Of a stretch of DNA of 39,671 bases, positions 25,653 to 36,307 are shown piece by piece. Within the stretch, counting starts at the first letter, position 1. Every line of letters begins with the position of its first letter. Made by a program: the position numbers and the translations under genes. Source of the stretch: Peptoniphilus timonensis JC401 (GTDB lineage: Bacteria; Bacillota; Clostridia; Tissierellales; Peptoniphilaceae); NCBI RefSeq assembly GCF_000312025.1, contig NZ_HE978593.1:484151-523821 (forward strand), given 5' to 3'. The notes under the pieces were generated by a model. It did not search any database. It was not told the origin of the DNA and was given only the letters and a program-made list of their open reading frames with translations.

Positions 25653-27524
25653 TTATTCCCTCAAAAATAATTTTGATATCGTATGTTTAGAAACTTCAAC
25701 AATTGTAGGCCTACCATGAGGACAAGTATAGGGATTTTCACAATTTTTAAGATCTCTTATAAGTGATTCAATTTCTATATTTGAAAGATCGTCTCCTGCT
25801 TTTACAGAAGCTTTACAAGCTTTTCTCATAATCTTATATAAATCCGCCTCATAATTTGATGAAATTTCTCTATCTAAAGAATCAATTATATCTCTAATAA
25901 AATTTACATATGATGGCATTCCAAAAATCATTGGAACTTCTCTTAATACAATTGATTGATCACCAAAATCATCAATTTTAAATCCAAGTTTTGTGAATAA
26001 ATCTATATAATTTATTATCTTATCGTACTCTATTTGATTTAACTCAATAATCTCGGGCTTAATTATAATTTGTGAAGAAATTTCACTAGTTAAATACATT
26101 CTTCGAAATTTCTCGTAATTAACTCTTTCATGAGCAGCGTGTTGATCAACTATAAAAGTTTTTCCATCCCTTTGATTTTCAAGTATAATATAAGTTTTAA
26201 AAAGCACACCGACAATTCTAGTATTTAGAAGATCTTCATCTATATGACTGACTTCTTTATTAAATAAAAAGTTTTTTTCTTCATGTAAAGTTTTGTCTTT
26301 CTCTTTAGTCTTTTTATCTTCACTATATAAAATTGAATCCTCTTTGAGAGATTCAGGATATGAATTATCTTCTACATTAAATTCATTTTCAAGTTCCCAA
26401 ATACTTTTTACTTCATTATTACTTTTAATTTGATTACTTTCATTGGAATTATTTACTTTTTCTTCGCTATCCTCTTCATCAAATATATCAAAGATATTTA
26501 CATTTTCTTCTTTTTCTTCTATTTCAATTTCTCTAATGGATCTATTAGGAAAAATTACTTCTTCGACTACTTCTGACAATAATGAAGTCAAAATATTTTC
26601 ATTAGAGATTTTTATTTCATTTTTCTTTGGATGAATATTAACATCAATTAACTTAGGATCAATATCGATATAAAGTACAAATACTGGATATCTATTAAGT
26701 GGAATTAAAGAGGAATAATTTTTTTCTACAGCTCTAGAAATATTAATATCTCTAATAAATCTTCCGTTAACAAATATATATTGACTATCTCTATTGGATC
26801 TAAAAAGTTTGTTATTAGAGAAGAAACCTCTAATTTTATAATTTTCAGATTCAAAATATCCTTCATTTAAAGAAGAAGCTATTTCAGAACCCAAAATTGA
26901 AAATATTCTATTTATAGGATTTTTATCGCTACCAGTATTTAATATGGTTTTTCCATCTCTTATAAGTGTAAATTTGATATTATTATTGCTAAGTGCGATT
27001 TTTTGTACAATATCTATTATATTACTTATTTCAGTAGAATCTTTTCTCAAAAACTTTTTTCTTACTGGAGTATTATAAAAAACATCCTTAATTATAAAGC
27101 TAGTTCCCTTAGGCATGCCTATCTTATTCTTTTTTATAATTTTTCCATTTTCAATTAATAAAGAATTGCCAGCAAGATCTTCTTCTGTTTTTGTCATCAA
27201 TTTTATTTTTGATATGTTTGCAATACTAGCAAGTGCTTCTCCTCGAAATCCTAGAGTTCTTATTTTCTCTAAATCTTCTATAAATTCAAGTTTAGATGTA
27301 GAATGGCGAAGAAAGGCAATCTCCAAATCATCTTCAGAAATACCAGATCCATTGTCAGTAATCTTAATGTAATTTGTACTTTCTCCTCTCAATTCTATTA
27401 AGATATCATCTGATCCAGCATCAATAGAATTTTCTACTAATTCTTTAACTATTGAAGCAGGATTTTCAATTATTTCTCCAGCTGCTATTTTTGAAATTGT
27501 TGATTCATCTAAAAGCCTAATCAT
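25653..27524 (-). CDS. mutL: DNA mismatch repair endonuclease MutL
   Basis: 623 aa. The GHKL ATPase domain shows IAAGEIIENPASIVKELVEN, SIDAGSDDILIE, DNGSGI and FRGEALASI. An acidic, low-complexity linker (about 345-430, Glu/Asp/Asn-rich) leads to the C-terminal endonuclease domain with the metal motif DQHAAHERVNYE, ACKASVKAGD and CPHGRPT, so it is the nicking type found in bacteria without MutH. Two ATGs abut. AAGGAG lies 5 bases before the second (27524) but only 2 before the first (27527), so I choose 27524. It overlaps or abuts the mutS stop. Confidence 0.96.
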   Translation of the reverse strand: MIRLLDESTISKIAAGEIIENPASIVKELVENSIDAGSDDILIELRGESTNYIKITDNGSGISEDDLEIAFLRHSTSKLEFIEDLEKIRTLGFRGEALASIANISKIKLMTKTEEDLAGNSLLIENGKIIKKNKIGMPKGTSFIIKDVFYNTPVRKKFLRKDSTEISNIIDIVQKIALSNNNIKFTLIRDGKTILNTGSDKNPINRIFSILGSEIASSLNEGYFESENYKIRGFFSNNKLFRSNRDSQYIFVNGRFIRDINISRAVEKNYSSLIPLNRYPVFVLYIDIDPKLIDVNIHPKKNEIKISNENILTSLLSEVVEEVIFPNRSIREIEIEEKEENVNIFDIFDEEDSEEKVNNSNESNQIKSNNEVKSIWELENEFNVEDNSYPESLKEDSILYSEDKKTKEKDKTLHEEKNFLFNKEVSHIDEDLLNTRIVGVLFKTYIILENQRDGKTFIVDQHAAHERVNYEKFRRMYLTSEISSQIIIKPEIIELNQIEYDKIINYIDLFTKLGFKIDDFGDQSIVLREVPMIFGMPSYVNFIRDIIDSLDREISSNYEADLYKIMRKACKASVKAGDDLSNIEIESLIRDLKNCENPYTCPHGRPTIVEVSKHTISKLFLRE

Positions 27525-30140
27525 CATAACTCCTTAGATCGTTTTACTATTTCATCTAATATATTAAAGGCTTGCATAGGATTTATTTCAAGAATATTAA
27601 TTTCTTTTAATTTATTAATAAAGTTCGTTATTTCAGGATTTTCATGTTCATCTTTAACAAATTCTTTGTTTAGATCTATACTAATGCCTTCATTTTCTTT
27701 TTCTATTACCGCCAGAACTTCCTTTGCTCTATCTATAATTTTATTATCTATACCGGCTAATTTTGCAACATCAATTCCATAAGAATTATTAGTAAAACCC
27801 TTAATTATCTTTCTCAAAAAAATAATATCGTCATCTTGTCTGTCAACTGCTATTGTTAAATTTTCAATTGAATCATATTTTTCCTCAAGATGAACTAATT
27901 CGTGATAATGTGTTGCAAAAAGCGTTTTAGCTTTTATATTTTCTGCAATATATTCAATTATTGCATTTGCAATAGCAAGCCCGTCGAAAGTACTAGTCCC
28001 TCTTCCAACTTCATCAAGAATCAAAAGCGAGTTTGAACTTGCATTTTCAATAATATCTGCAACTTCTTGCATTTCAACCATGAAAGTTGACTGTCCCTTT
28101 GCTAAATTGTCACTTGCACCAATTCTAGTGAAAATTCTATCCACTAGAGAAATATTACATGAATCACAAGGAACAAAAGAACCTATATGTGCCATAATTG
28201 TTATTAAGGCAACTTGTCTCATATAAGTGGACTTACCAGCCATATTAGGTCCAGTAATTATATGAATCATATTATTTTTTGTATCAATAAAAGTATCATT
28301 AGGTACAAAAAAATCATCTTTCATATATGATTCGACAATAGGATGCCTTCCTTCCTTTATTTCTATAAAACCATCATTATTAAATTTAGGTCTAGTATAA
28401 TTATTTAAATTCGAAACTTTTGCAAGAGATAAAATAGAATCCAGATCAGATAATTTATCAGCTAATATTTGAATTCTATAAATTTCTTTTCCAATAAAAT
28501 CCTTTAGTTTGTTATAGATTTCAGCTTGAAGGTTAAGAGCCCTTTCTTTAGACCCAAGTAACTTTCCTTCCATTTCTTTTAATTCCACAGAAAAAAATCT
28601 TTCTGAACCTACTAAAGTTTGCTTTCTTATATAATCCTCTGGAACCTGATCTAAGAAAGATTTTGTAACTTCAATAAAATAACCTAGAATTTTGTTATGC
28701 TTAACCTTTAATTTTTTTATACCTGTACGCTTTCTTTCTCTTTCTTCAAAATCAAGAAGCCAATTTTTACCTTCAATTGATATTCTAAATAATTCATCTA
28801 AATCCTTAGAATATTCTTCTTTTATTATTCTATTTTCTTCAATAATTACAGGTGGATTATCTATTAAGACATTATCTATCTCAGAAGAAATATCGTCTAA
28901 ATCTATGAAATCTTTTGACAATAAATTTAAATAAAAATTATCTTGTGATTCTAAAATTTTCTTTATTTTCTTAGAATTTTCAATTGTTGATTTAAGAGAA
29001 ACTAATTCTCGTGGATTTATAGTTCCATTTGATATCTTAACAACAAGTCTTTCAATATCATAAACTTCTTTTAAAATATTTTCTAATTTATCTAAAAGCA
29101 ATAAATCTTTTGTAAAAGACTCTATTAGATTTAGTCTTCTTTCAATTTTTTCCAAATTTATTAGAGGACTCTCAACCCATTTTTTTAATTTTCTTGATCC
29201 CATAGATGTACTACATTTATCTAAAACATCTAATAGTGAGCCTTTTTTTGTAAATGTATTTAAACCTTTTACTATTTCCAATGTCCTTTTAGAACTTTCA
29301 TCTAAAAATAAAAAATCAAAATTATTATAATATGAAATATTATTTATATGTTTTAAATTTATTTTTGAGTGATTACTAAATATTGTAATAATTTTTTAAA
29401 GAAATATAATCAGTAATATTATTTTTGTCCAAAAAATTTTTTAAATTATCTTTGAAAGTATCACTAAAATAATCTCCAAAATCATTTAATAAATCACTTT
29501 GTTTTAAGTTTTCTGAAATATAAGAATTTAAAAAGACATTGTCCTTCTTTAGATTCTTTTTAAATTTATCGATCTCATCTTCATTTATTAAGATCTCATT
29601 TGGACTTATTCTATCAACTTGATTTTTCAAAAAATTATAAAGTTCAGCTTTTGATAAAAATGTTTTTTCTATAAAATATATTTCTCCAGTTGAATAATCT
29701 GAATAAGTGAGATTTATATAATAAGCTTGTATAAAAATTGAAAGAAGATAATTATTTAAATCACTTTTTAAATACTCAGTATCTGTAAAGGTTCCTGGAG
29801 TAATAATTTGTGTTACTTCTCTTTTAACTATTCCCTTGGCAAGCTTTGGATCTTCGACTTGATCACAAATAGCGACTTTATAGCCCTTATCAATTAATTT
29901 AGAAATATATGACGAAGCAACATGGTATGGAACACCACACATAGGTGCTTTTTCTTCTAAACCAGCATCTCTTTTAGTCAAAGTAATTTCAAGTTCTCTT
30001 GATGCTAATAAAGCATCATCAAAAAACATTTCATAAAAATCTCCAAGTCTAAAAAATAAAATAGAATCTGGATTTTCATCTTTTACAGCAAGATATTGCT
30101 GCATCATTGGAGTTAATTTTTCACGATTCAATTTTCTCAC
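27524..30140 (-). CDS. mutS: DNA mismatch repair protein MutS (frameshifted)
   Basis: Mismatch sensor, 871 aa after repair of one base. The N-terminal part (30140-29376) has [16 protein letters not shown] and the mismatch-wedge motif GDFYEMF (F35, E37). The C-terminal part has the core and clamp helices, Walker [16 protein letters not shown], and Walker [17 protein letters not shown]. The break is in a six-base A run (29397-29392 on +). Removing one A reads [20 protein letters not shown] and connects to the second frame. The GTG start at 30140 overlaps the miaB end by 20 bases; a TTG at 30131 is an alternative. If the indel is real, the strain would lack mismatch repair. Confidence 0.9.
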
Positions 30141-31521
30141 CCACTAGAGAAAAACTATTTGCATCTTTAATTTTAACTTTAACTATTTTACCAACGTCAC
30201 TTTTGTCGCCTTCGAAATTAACAAGTTTAAATTCATTAGTTCTACCGCTAACATTGCTTTCATTCTTTCGTGAAATATCTTCTACTAATACGTCCACATT
30301 TCTACCTATAAAAGCTTTATTTTTCTTTTCTTGTATAGGATACAAAACATCAAGAAGTCTTTCAAATCTATCATGCTTAATTTTATCAGGGACTTGATCT
30401 TTTCTATTTGCTGCAGGAGTGTTTTCCCTAACAGAATATATAAAAGTAAAAGATGTATCATATTCAACTCTTTTTGCCAAGTCTAAGGTATCAAGAAAAT
30501 CTTCTTCACTTTCTCCAGGAAAACCTACCATTATATCTGTTGATAAGGCAATATTTGGATTAACACTTTTTACCTTATCAATTTTTCTAAGATAATCTTC
30601 TTTACTATATTTTCTATTCATCATTTTTAAAACCCTTGATGATCCTGCTTGAACAGGAAGATGTAAGAAGTTGCAAAGCTTATCAAGATTTTTAAACGAA
30701 TAAATTAGCTCATCAGATATATCTTTAGGGTGAGATGTCATAAACCTAATTCTCTCAATGCCATCAATTGCATTAACTTCTTCTAAAAGATTAGCAAATG
30801 TAAACTTATCATCAAATGTCTTGCCATAAGAATTTACATTTTGACCTAATAGAGTAACTTCCTTAGTTCCATTTTTAGCTAGTTCTTCAATTTCCTTTAT
30901 AATTTCACCAGGTCTTCTACTAGTTTCTCTTCCCCTAGTGTAAGGTACAATACAATACGAGCAGAAATTATTGCATCCATACATAATGTTTACATAAGAC
31001 TTAAATTTATAAAGTCTGTTAGCTCCAAGGCTATCATCAATACTCAAAGCATTTTTTTCGATATCAATAGCAAGTTTTTTCCCATCGTAGGATAAACTTA
31101 AAAGTTCTGGTAGCTTCCAAATGTTATTTGTTCCAAAAATTATATCTACATTTGAAAATTTTTCAATAACATAATTTCTTGACTCTTCCCTTTGCATCAT
31201 ACATCCACACACAGCTATTTTTATATTTCTTTTTTTATTTTTTAAATTTTTTAAATTTCCAAGTTGACCATAAACTTTATCCTCTGCTGAGTGTCTTACA
31301 GAGCAAGTATTTAAAATAATTAGATCTGCATCATCAATCTCATTGACAAAAGAATATCCCATTTTTTCTAGCAGCCATGTTATTTTCTCAGAATCATGCT
31401 CGTTCATTTGACAGCCATGCGTTATTACAAGCGCTTTTTTATCATCAACATTTTCTTTTATATTTCTAATATATTCATTTACATTATTATTAATATCATT
31501 AATTAGTTCTTTATTTTCCAT
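30121..31521 (-). CDS. miaB: tRNA-2-methylthio-N6-dimethylallyladenosine synthase MiaB
   Basis: Radical-SAM methylthiotransferase completing ms2i6A37 on the product of MiaA. 466 aa with the three N-terminal cluster cysteines C37 ([12 protein letters not shown]), C73 (NTCSVR) and C107 (CGCMMQRE), the radical-SAM motif C183-x3-C187-x2-C190 ([18 protein letters not shown]), and a C-terminal TRAM domain (about 400-466). The N-terminus has about 30 extra charged residues compared with the shortest homologues, usual in clostridia. It has its own promoter and heads a miaB-mutS-mutL-miaA-ynbB run. Confidence 0.96.
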   Translation of the reverse strand: MENKELINDINNNVNEYIRNIKENVDDKKALVITHGCQMNEHDSEKITWLLEKMGYSFVNEIDDADLIILNTCSVRHSAEDKVYGQLGNLKNLKNKKRNIKIAVCGCMMQREESRNYVIEKFSNVDIIFGTNNIWKLPELLSLSYDGKKLAIDIEKNALSIDDSLGANRLYKFKSYVNIMYGCNNFCSYCIVPYTRGRETSRRPGEIIKEIEELAKNGTKEVTLLGQNVNSYGKTFDDKFTFANLLEEVNAIDGIERIRFMTSHPKDISDELIYSFKNLDKLCNFLHLPVQAGSSRVLKMMNRKYSKEDYLRKIDKVKSVNPNIALSTDIMVGFPGESEEDFLDTLDLAKRVEYDTSFTFIYSVRENTPAANRKDQVPDKIKHDRFERLLDVLYPIQEKKNKAFIGRNVDVLVEDISRKNESNVSGRTNEFKLVNFEGDKSDVGKIVKVKIKDANSFSLVGEKIES

Positions 31522-31546
31522 TTATATCCTCATTTCATATCTTTAT

Positions 31547-31576
31547 ATTATAACTGAAAAATAGCCTATTTATCAA
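31547..31576 (-). promoter_or_regulatory. Probable miaB operon promoter
   Basis: On the - strand TTGATA (31576-31571), 18-base spacer, TATAAT (31552-31547), 26 bases before the miaB start. The -10 is a perfect consensus. Confidence 0.7.
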
Positions 31577-31599
31577 GAAAAGAGTATGCATATGCATAC
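31574..31599 (-). terminator. Palindromic terminator after the FAD-protein gene
   Basis: GTATGCATATGCATAC (31584-31599) is a 16-base perfect palindrome, followed on the - strand by TCTTTTCTTG. It begins 3 bases after the stop of the FAD protein. The T-tract is imperfect. Confidence 0.55.
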
Positions 31600-31601
31600 C
31601 C

Positions 31602-32978
31602 TTAAGATAAAATTTTATTTAAATATCTAGCTACATAAACTCCACAGGCAGATGCTTGTGAAAGTGAATGAGTAGCACCTCCACCATCACCAACTACAAA
31701 TAAACCATCAACTGAAGTTTCAAAATTATTATCAATTTCAACTCTTGAGTTATAAAATTTGACCTCCACACCATATAAGAGAGTATCATCATTTGCAGTG
31801 CCAGGAGCAATTTTGTCAAGAGCATATATCATCTCAATAATTGAATCCAACTGTCTTTTTGGTATAACGAGAGATAAATCGCCAGGCGTTGCTTTTAAAG
31901 TTGGTTCTGTAAAACATTTTTGCATTCTTCTTTCATCAGACCTTCTACCCTTAACTAAATCTCCAAACCTTTGAAGTAAAACTCCCCCACCTAACATATT
32001 ACTTAATTTTGCAATAGATTCTCCATATTCATTTGAATCTTTAAAAGGTTCTGTAAATTTATTACTAACTAAAAGAGCAAAATTAGTATTATCTGATTGT
32101 AATTTTGGATCAGCATAAGAGTGACCATTTACTGTTATAATTCCATTAGTATTTTCAGCAACTACTTGACCATAAGGATTCATACAAAATGTTCTTACTA
32201 AATCATTATATCCCTTTGTTTGATAGACGATTTTTGATTCATAAACCGCATCTGTAATATGTTTAAAAACTTCTGCAGGAAGTTCAACCCTCACTCCAAT
32301 ATCAACTTGGTTAGAAAATAAATTTATATTAAATTTTTTACAAATTTTTGAAATCCATTTTGATCCACTTCTTCCTGAAGCTAGAACAAGTTTATCACAA
32401 AGAAAAGTTTCACCCTTGTCAGTTGTAAGTTTAAATTTCTCATCTTTATCAACATCGACTATAGTTGTATTAAAAATCATTTCAACTTTATCTCTAGTCC
32501 ACTCATAAACTTTTTCTAATATCTTAACATTTCTATCTGTTCCAAAATGTCTTACTTTAGCATCTAATAAATGTAAATCATGTTTAAGTGCAAGGGTTTT
32601 TAAATTAGAGGATGTAGTTTCATAGAGTTTTGATTTTCCACCATCAAATCCACATAGTACAGAATCAACATATTCCATAAGTTCAATAGAATTATCCTTG
32701 CCAAGAAATTCATGGATTTGTCCACCAAAATTAGTAGTAATATTATATTTTCCGTCAGATAATGTCCCAGCTCCGCCGTAACCGTTCATTATATTACAAG
32801 GATTGCATGATATACAATTTTCAACTTTTCCTGCCTTTATTGGGCACTGTCTCTTATAAATTTCATTACCCTTATCAATAACAAGGACCTTTAAATTTGA
32901 ATTTAATTTTTTAAATTCATATGAAGCAAATACTCCACTTGCACCTGCTCCTACAATTATTACATCATATTCTTTCAA
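31602..32978 (-). CDS. FAD-dependent oxidoreductase of the COG2509 type
   Basis: 458-aa flavoprotein: N-terminal dinucleotide-binding motif VIIVGAGASGVFASYEF, the segment GYGGAGTLSDGK, a mid FAD-contact LVLASGRSGSKW, and the C-terminal GLFVVGDGGGATHSLSQASACG closing motif. A cysteine cluster lies between them: C45, then C55-x2-C58-x2-C61 (NCISCNPC). Members are annotated as uncharacterised FAD-dependent dehydrogenases; the substrate is unknown. The cysteines suggest a metal or Fe-S site, an inference. It overlaps the RluD-type gene by 14 bases, so it is coupled to it, and ends at a palindromic terminator. Confidence 0.85.
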   Translation of the reverse strand: MKEYDVIIVGAGASGVFASYEFKKLNSNLKVLVIDKGNEIYKRQCPIKAGKVENCISCNPCNIMNGYGGAGTLSDGKYNITTNFGGQIHEFLGKDNSIELMEYVDSVLCGFDGGKSKLYETTSSNLKTLALKHDLHLLDAKVRHFGTDRNVKILEKVYEWTRDKVEMIFNTTIVDVDKDEKFKLTTDKGETFLCDKLVLASGRSGSKWISKICKKFNINLFSNQVDIGVRVELPAEVFKHITDAVYESKIVYQTKGYNDLVRTFCMNPYGQVVAENTNGIITVNGHSYADPKLQSDNTNFALLVSNKFTEPFKDSNEYGESIAKLSNMLGGGVLLQRFGDLVKGRRSDERRMQKCFTEPTLKATPGDLSLVIPKRQLDSIIEMIYALDKIAPGTANDDTLLYGVEVKFYNSRVEIDNNFETSVDGLFVVGDGGGATHSLSQASACGVYVARYLNKILS

Positions 32979-33882
32979 TTTTTATCTCCTCATTAAATTT
33001 CGCCATAAAATCTTCAAATCTCTTTGGAAATTTGTCCACAATTTCCATTTTTTTACCTGTAATTGGATGAATAAATGTAAGTTTATAAGAATGTAAGAGC
33101 TGTTTATTAATTTTAAACTTATTTCTTTTACCATACAGCTCATCACCAACAACAGGGTGATTTACATAAGAAAGATGCACTCTTATTTGATGCGTTCTTC
33201 CTGTATGAAGGTGAACATCTAATAGACAAAAATCATTAAAATTTTTAAGGACTTTAAAGCTTGTAGATGCACTTTTAGAATTTTTTTCAATGACTTTCAT
33301 TTTTATTCTATTATTTGGATCTCTACCAATTGGTTCATTGACACCAAAATCATTAAATATATTTCCATGAGCTATAGCTAGATAGTGTTTTTCTATTTCA
33401 CGGTTCTTAAACATATCAACTAAATTAAAATATGCTTCTTCTTTTTTTGCAATAAGCATTAAACCAGAAGTATCTTTATCCAACCTATGTACTATTCCTG
33501 GTCTTTCAGAATCAATTGGGTTAGATAGTTCATCGAATTGATTAAGTAATCCGTTTACCAATGTACCTTTTTTATTTCCCGCTCCAGGATGAACAACTAA
33601 ATTTTGTGGTTTTGATATAACTGCTAAATATTCATCTTCATAAATAATATCAAAATCAATTTCTTCAGGCAGAATTCTAAAATCATCTTCATAAGAAACT
33701 TCTATTTCGTCGCCACATTTTAAACAATACCCTGCTTTGACAACTTTTTTGTTTAACAAAATATTTCCAAGATCAATATTTTTTTTAATTTGTGACCTAT
33801 TAATATCTAGTTCTTTTTCTAAAAATTTGTCCAATCTAAGTCCTTCAGAACTTAAGTCAACAGTGAAATTATTTTTATACAT
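32965..33882 (-). CDS. rluD: RluA/RluD family 23S rRNA pseudouridine synthase
   Basis: 305 aa. An N-terminal S4 RNA-binding domain (LRLDKFLEKELDINRSQIKKNI) is followed by the RluA-family catalytic domain with HRLDKDTSGLMLIAK (catalytic Asp in the HRLD motif), LHTGRTHQIRVHL and HPVVGDELYG. The S4 plus lspA synteny fits the RluD/YlyB subgroup that modifies helix 69 of 23S rRNA, though RluA, RluC and RluD cannot be fully separated by eye. The gene starts 3 bases after the lspA stop. Confidence 0.9.
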   Translation of the reverse strand: MYKNNFTVDLSSEGLRLDKFLEKELDINRSQIKKNIDLGNILLNKKVVKAGYCLKCGDEIEVSYEDDFRILPEEIDFDIIYEDEYLAVISKPQNLVVHPGAGNKKGTLVNGLLNQFDELSNPIDSERPGIVHRLDKDTSGLMLIAKKEEAYFNLVDMFKNREIEKHYLAIAHGNIFNDFGVNEPIGRDPNNRIKMKVIEKNSKSASTSFKVLKNFNDFCLLDVHLHTGRTHQIRVHLSYVNHPVVGDELYGKRNKFKINKQLLHSYKLTFIHPITGKKMEIVDKFPKRFEDFMAKFNEEIKIERI

Positions 33883-33885
33883 AAA

Positions 33886-34340
33886 TCACCTTTTATTATC
33901 GTGTAGAATTATCCCAATTGAAATTAATATTGTCCCTATAACAATAAAAACATCAGCAAAATTAAATATTGCAAAATCATGTCCAAAAAATTTCATACTA
34001 ATAAAATCTACAACATAATGAAGTCTAACTCTATCGATAAAATTTCCTATAGTTCCACCTATTAACAAACTAAAACTTAATAGATAAATAAAGGGAACTT
34101 TATTGTAATTTTTAAACAAAAAATAATCAAAGCCAAGAGAACAATTATAGTTATAATAGCAAAAAGTGACCTGAATCCTTGTAAAATCCCAAATGCAGCG
34201 CCTCTGTTTTCTATATAGTAAAGCCTTAAAAAATTATCGATTAGTACCAAAGAATTTTGATTAGCCAAATTTGTAGCAGCTAAATATTTTGTGAATTGAT
34301 CTATAATTATTAAAATTATGCTAAATATAGCAACAAACAT
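33886..34340 (-). CDS. lspA: Lipoprotein signal peptidase (frameshifted)
   Basis: Inner-membrane aspartic peptidase cleaving prolipoprotein signal peptides; 151 aa when repaired. The N-terminal part has IIIDQFTKYLAATNL and IENRGAAFGIL. The C-terminal part has the two catalytic Asp motifs GGTIGNFIDRV and FNFADVFIVIG. The frame breaks in a six-base run (34118-34123 on +, T on the coding strand). Adding one T reads LALIIFLFKNYNKVPFIYLL through the join. Four hydrophobic helices are then intact. AAGGAG precedes the ATG. A homopolymer error is the simplest explanation. Confidence 0.88.
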
Positions 34341-34349
34341 ATTATCTCC

Positions 34350-35132
34350 TTATTTATTTAATCTTACTATCAATACAAAATTACCCTTTTTTGTATTTCC
34401 TTCTAAATCGAAAATTCTGAATCTACCATACTTTCTCAAGGATACCAGGTCATTAAGTTCAAGTTCAATGTGAGATCTTGTTTCGATAGCATAGTTAACC
34501 TTAACAAATTCCCCACTAATCATTTCTTTAACTTTAGATCTTGAAATATTAAAAACCTTGGCAATTAAATTATCAAGTCTAAAAGATGATACAATTATTT
34601 TTTTATAAGTATATTCCTTTTTTGGTAAGTCCGAAACACCATTTTCTCTTGATAGATACATATTGTATTTTGAAATTTTATTAAGATTGATTTCAACAAA
34701 GTTTGCAATTTCTCTTTTAACAAAAAAATAAGTGAATTTTTCTCCAATTAAAATATCACCTATTTTTCCTCTGTCTATACTTAATCCAATAAGTGAACCA
34801 AGTACATCACCATGTTTAATTTTTTTATTTGATTCAAATTTAAATAGGACAAGATCACTATCTATACTTTCATATATATAGCTGGGGTATATGTAAATTA
34901 TAGATAACTCAGAATCTTCATATCCCCCATCTATTTTGTAAGATATATTATCTTTAAACCTATTTAAAACGGAAATAGATAAATTAATCTCGTGAGGATT
35001 TAAAAAATCTGTAGAAGTCGGAATATGACTATTTATTACAGATTCCATTTTGTCAATAACTTTTCTAATAGAAATTTTTTCTTCAGGTCTATTAATGTGA
35101 TTAATTAAATCTATTCTATTTAAATTTACCAA
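34350..35132 (-). CDS. ylmH: YlmH family RNA-binding protein (S4 domain)
   Basis: 260-aa protein with the YlmH N-terminal and middle domain (FLNPHEINLSISVLNRF, HGDVLGSLIGLSIDRGKIGDI) and a C-terminal S4 domain from about residue 186 (SFRLDNLIAKVFNISRSKVK). YlmH of Firmicutes binds the 50S subunit and has a role in ribosome rescue in Bacillus; historically linked to division because it lies next to sepF. The start is TTG at 35132, overlapping the sepF stop. With rqcH this gives the window two ribosome-rescue related genes. Confidence 0.92.
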   Translation of the reverse strand: MVNLNRIDLINHINRPEEKISIRKVIDKMESVINSHIPTSTDFLNPHEINLSISVLNRFKDNISYKIDGGYEDSELSIIYIYPSYIYESIDSDLVLFKFESNKKIKHGDVLGSLIGLSIDRGKIGDILIGEKFTYFFVKREIANFVEINLNKISKYNMYLSRENGVSDLPKKEYTYKKIIVSSFRLDNLIAKVFNISRSKVKEMISGEFVKVNYAIETRSHIELELNDLVSLRKYGRFRIFDLEGNTKKGNFVLIVRLNK

Positions 35133-35578
35133 GGAAACATTCCGTTATTTTTAAGTTGCTCTTTTAATCCATCGATTTCAACATTATTAGGTGCAAGAAT
35201 AAAAATATCTTTATTTACCTTTTGCATCTTACCGTCAAGAGCATAAAGAGCTCCACTTACAAAATCAAAAATTTGTCTTTTTACGTCAACATCAAGTTGT
35301 TCAAAGTTTAAAACAACAGCTTTAAAATCTCTTAAATCATCAACAATTAATGGTGATTCATCATAAGAAAGTGGTTCATGAACTGTTATAACCATATTGC
35401 TAGCTGATAACTTAGACTTAGTTGCTGGTTTGTGACTAACTGTTTTCGGTGTGTAAGCAGGTTCTACTGCTTCACTTTCACTAACTTCATTTTCAAAATC
35501 ATCATCAAAATCTTCATACTCATACTCATCTGCAAAACCAAAGATTTTCTTTAACTTGTCCATAGTTTTTTCTGCCAT
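35126..35578 (-). CDS. sepF: Cell division protein SepF
   Basis: 150 aa. The N-terminal amphipathic membrane anchor (MDKLKKIFGF) is followed by an acidic linker and the SepF core (VVLNFEQLDVDVKRQIFDFVSGALYALDGKMQKVNKDIFILAPN), which polymerises into rings and ties FtsZ to the membrane. It lies between yggS and ylmH, the standard order. AGGAGG is placed before the ATG. It overlaps the ylmH start by 7 bases. Confidence 0.95.
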   Translation of the reverse strand: MAEKTMDKLKKIFGFADEYEYEDFDDDFENEVSESEAVEPAYTPKTVSHKPATKSKLSASNMVITVHEPLSYDESPLIVDDLRDFKAVVLNFEQLDVDVKRQIFDFVSGALYALDGKMQKVNKDIFILAPNNVEIDGLKEQLKNNGMFPW

Positions 35579-35587
35579 AATATCCTC

Positions 35588-36298
35588 CTAATTATAATTC
35601 CTATTTCCAAATAGTTTAGAACCAACCCTAATCATATTGGACCCTTCTTCTATTGCCAATTTAAAATCATGGCTCATTCCCATTGATAAATACTTCATCT
35701 CAACGCCCTCATAGCCTTTTGATGAGATTTCTTCAAATTTATTGTTCATTTTTTCAAACAATTTTCTAAGCAATATTTCATCATCTGTATTAGGGGCAAT
35801 AGCCATAAGTCCTTTTATATTAATATTTTTAAAATCTAAAAGTTCGTAAATAAATTTTTCTGTATCATTATAATTTATTCCAAATTTACTCTCTTCATTT
35901 CCAATATTAATTTGAACTAGACAATCAACACAAATATTATCTTTATTAGCTCTTTTATTTATTTCTTTAGCTAATTTTAACCTATCAAGCGATTGGATTA
36001 GTTTTACTTTATTATAAATATATTTTACTTTATTCGTCTGCAAATTGCCAATTAAATGGAAATTTATTTTATTATTTTTTACATTTTCTTTTATTTTTTC
36101 ATCCTCTATCTTAGAAACAAGTTCTTGTACTTTGTTTTCACCAAATTCAGTAAGACCTAATTTATTAAATTCATCAATCATTTCCACGGGATGAGTTTTA
36201 GAAACTGCAATTAACTCCACATCTCTTTTAAATTTTGATTTTTCCTTTGCAATTTCTATATCTTCATAAAGTTTATTCAAATTGTCTTTTAAATCCAA
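35588..36298 (-). CDS. ylmE: YggS/YlmE family PLP homeostasis protein
   Basis: 236-aa single-domain PLP-binding protein (PLPBP/COG0325) of the alanine-racemase-like TIM barrel type, thought to buffer pyridoxal phosphate rather than catalyse. The PLP lysine is K34 in ELIAVSKTHP; further motifs are FGENKVQEL, HLIGNLQTNKVKYI, VQINIGNEESKFGI and the C-terminal LSMGMSHDFKLAIEEGSNMIRVG. It lies 9 bases from sepF and 9 from the adaptor gene upstream, within one operon. Confidence 0.95.
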   Translation of the reverse strand: MDLKDNLNKLYEDIEIAKEKSKFKRDVELIAVSKTHPVEMIDEFNKLGLTEFGENKVQELVSKIEDEKIKENVKNNKINFHLIGNLQTNKVKYIYNKVKLIQSLDRLKLAKEINKRANKDNICVDCLVQINIGNEESKFGINYNDTEKFIYELLDFKNINIKGLMAIAPNTDDEILLRKLFEKMNNKFEEISSKGYEGVEMKYLSMGMSHDFKLAIEEGSNMIRVGSKLFGNRNYN

Positions 36299-36307
36299 AT
36301 TATCACC

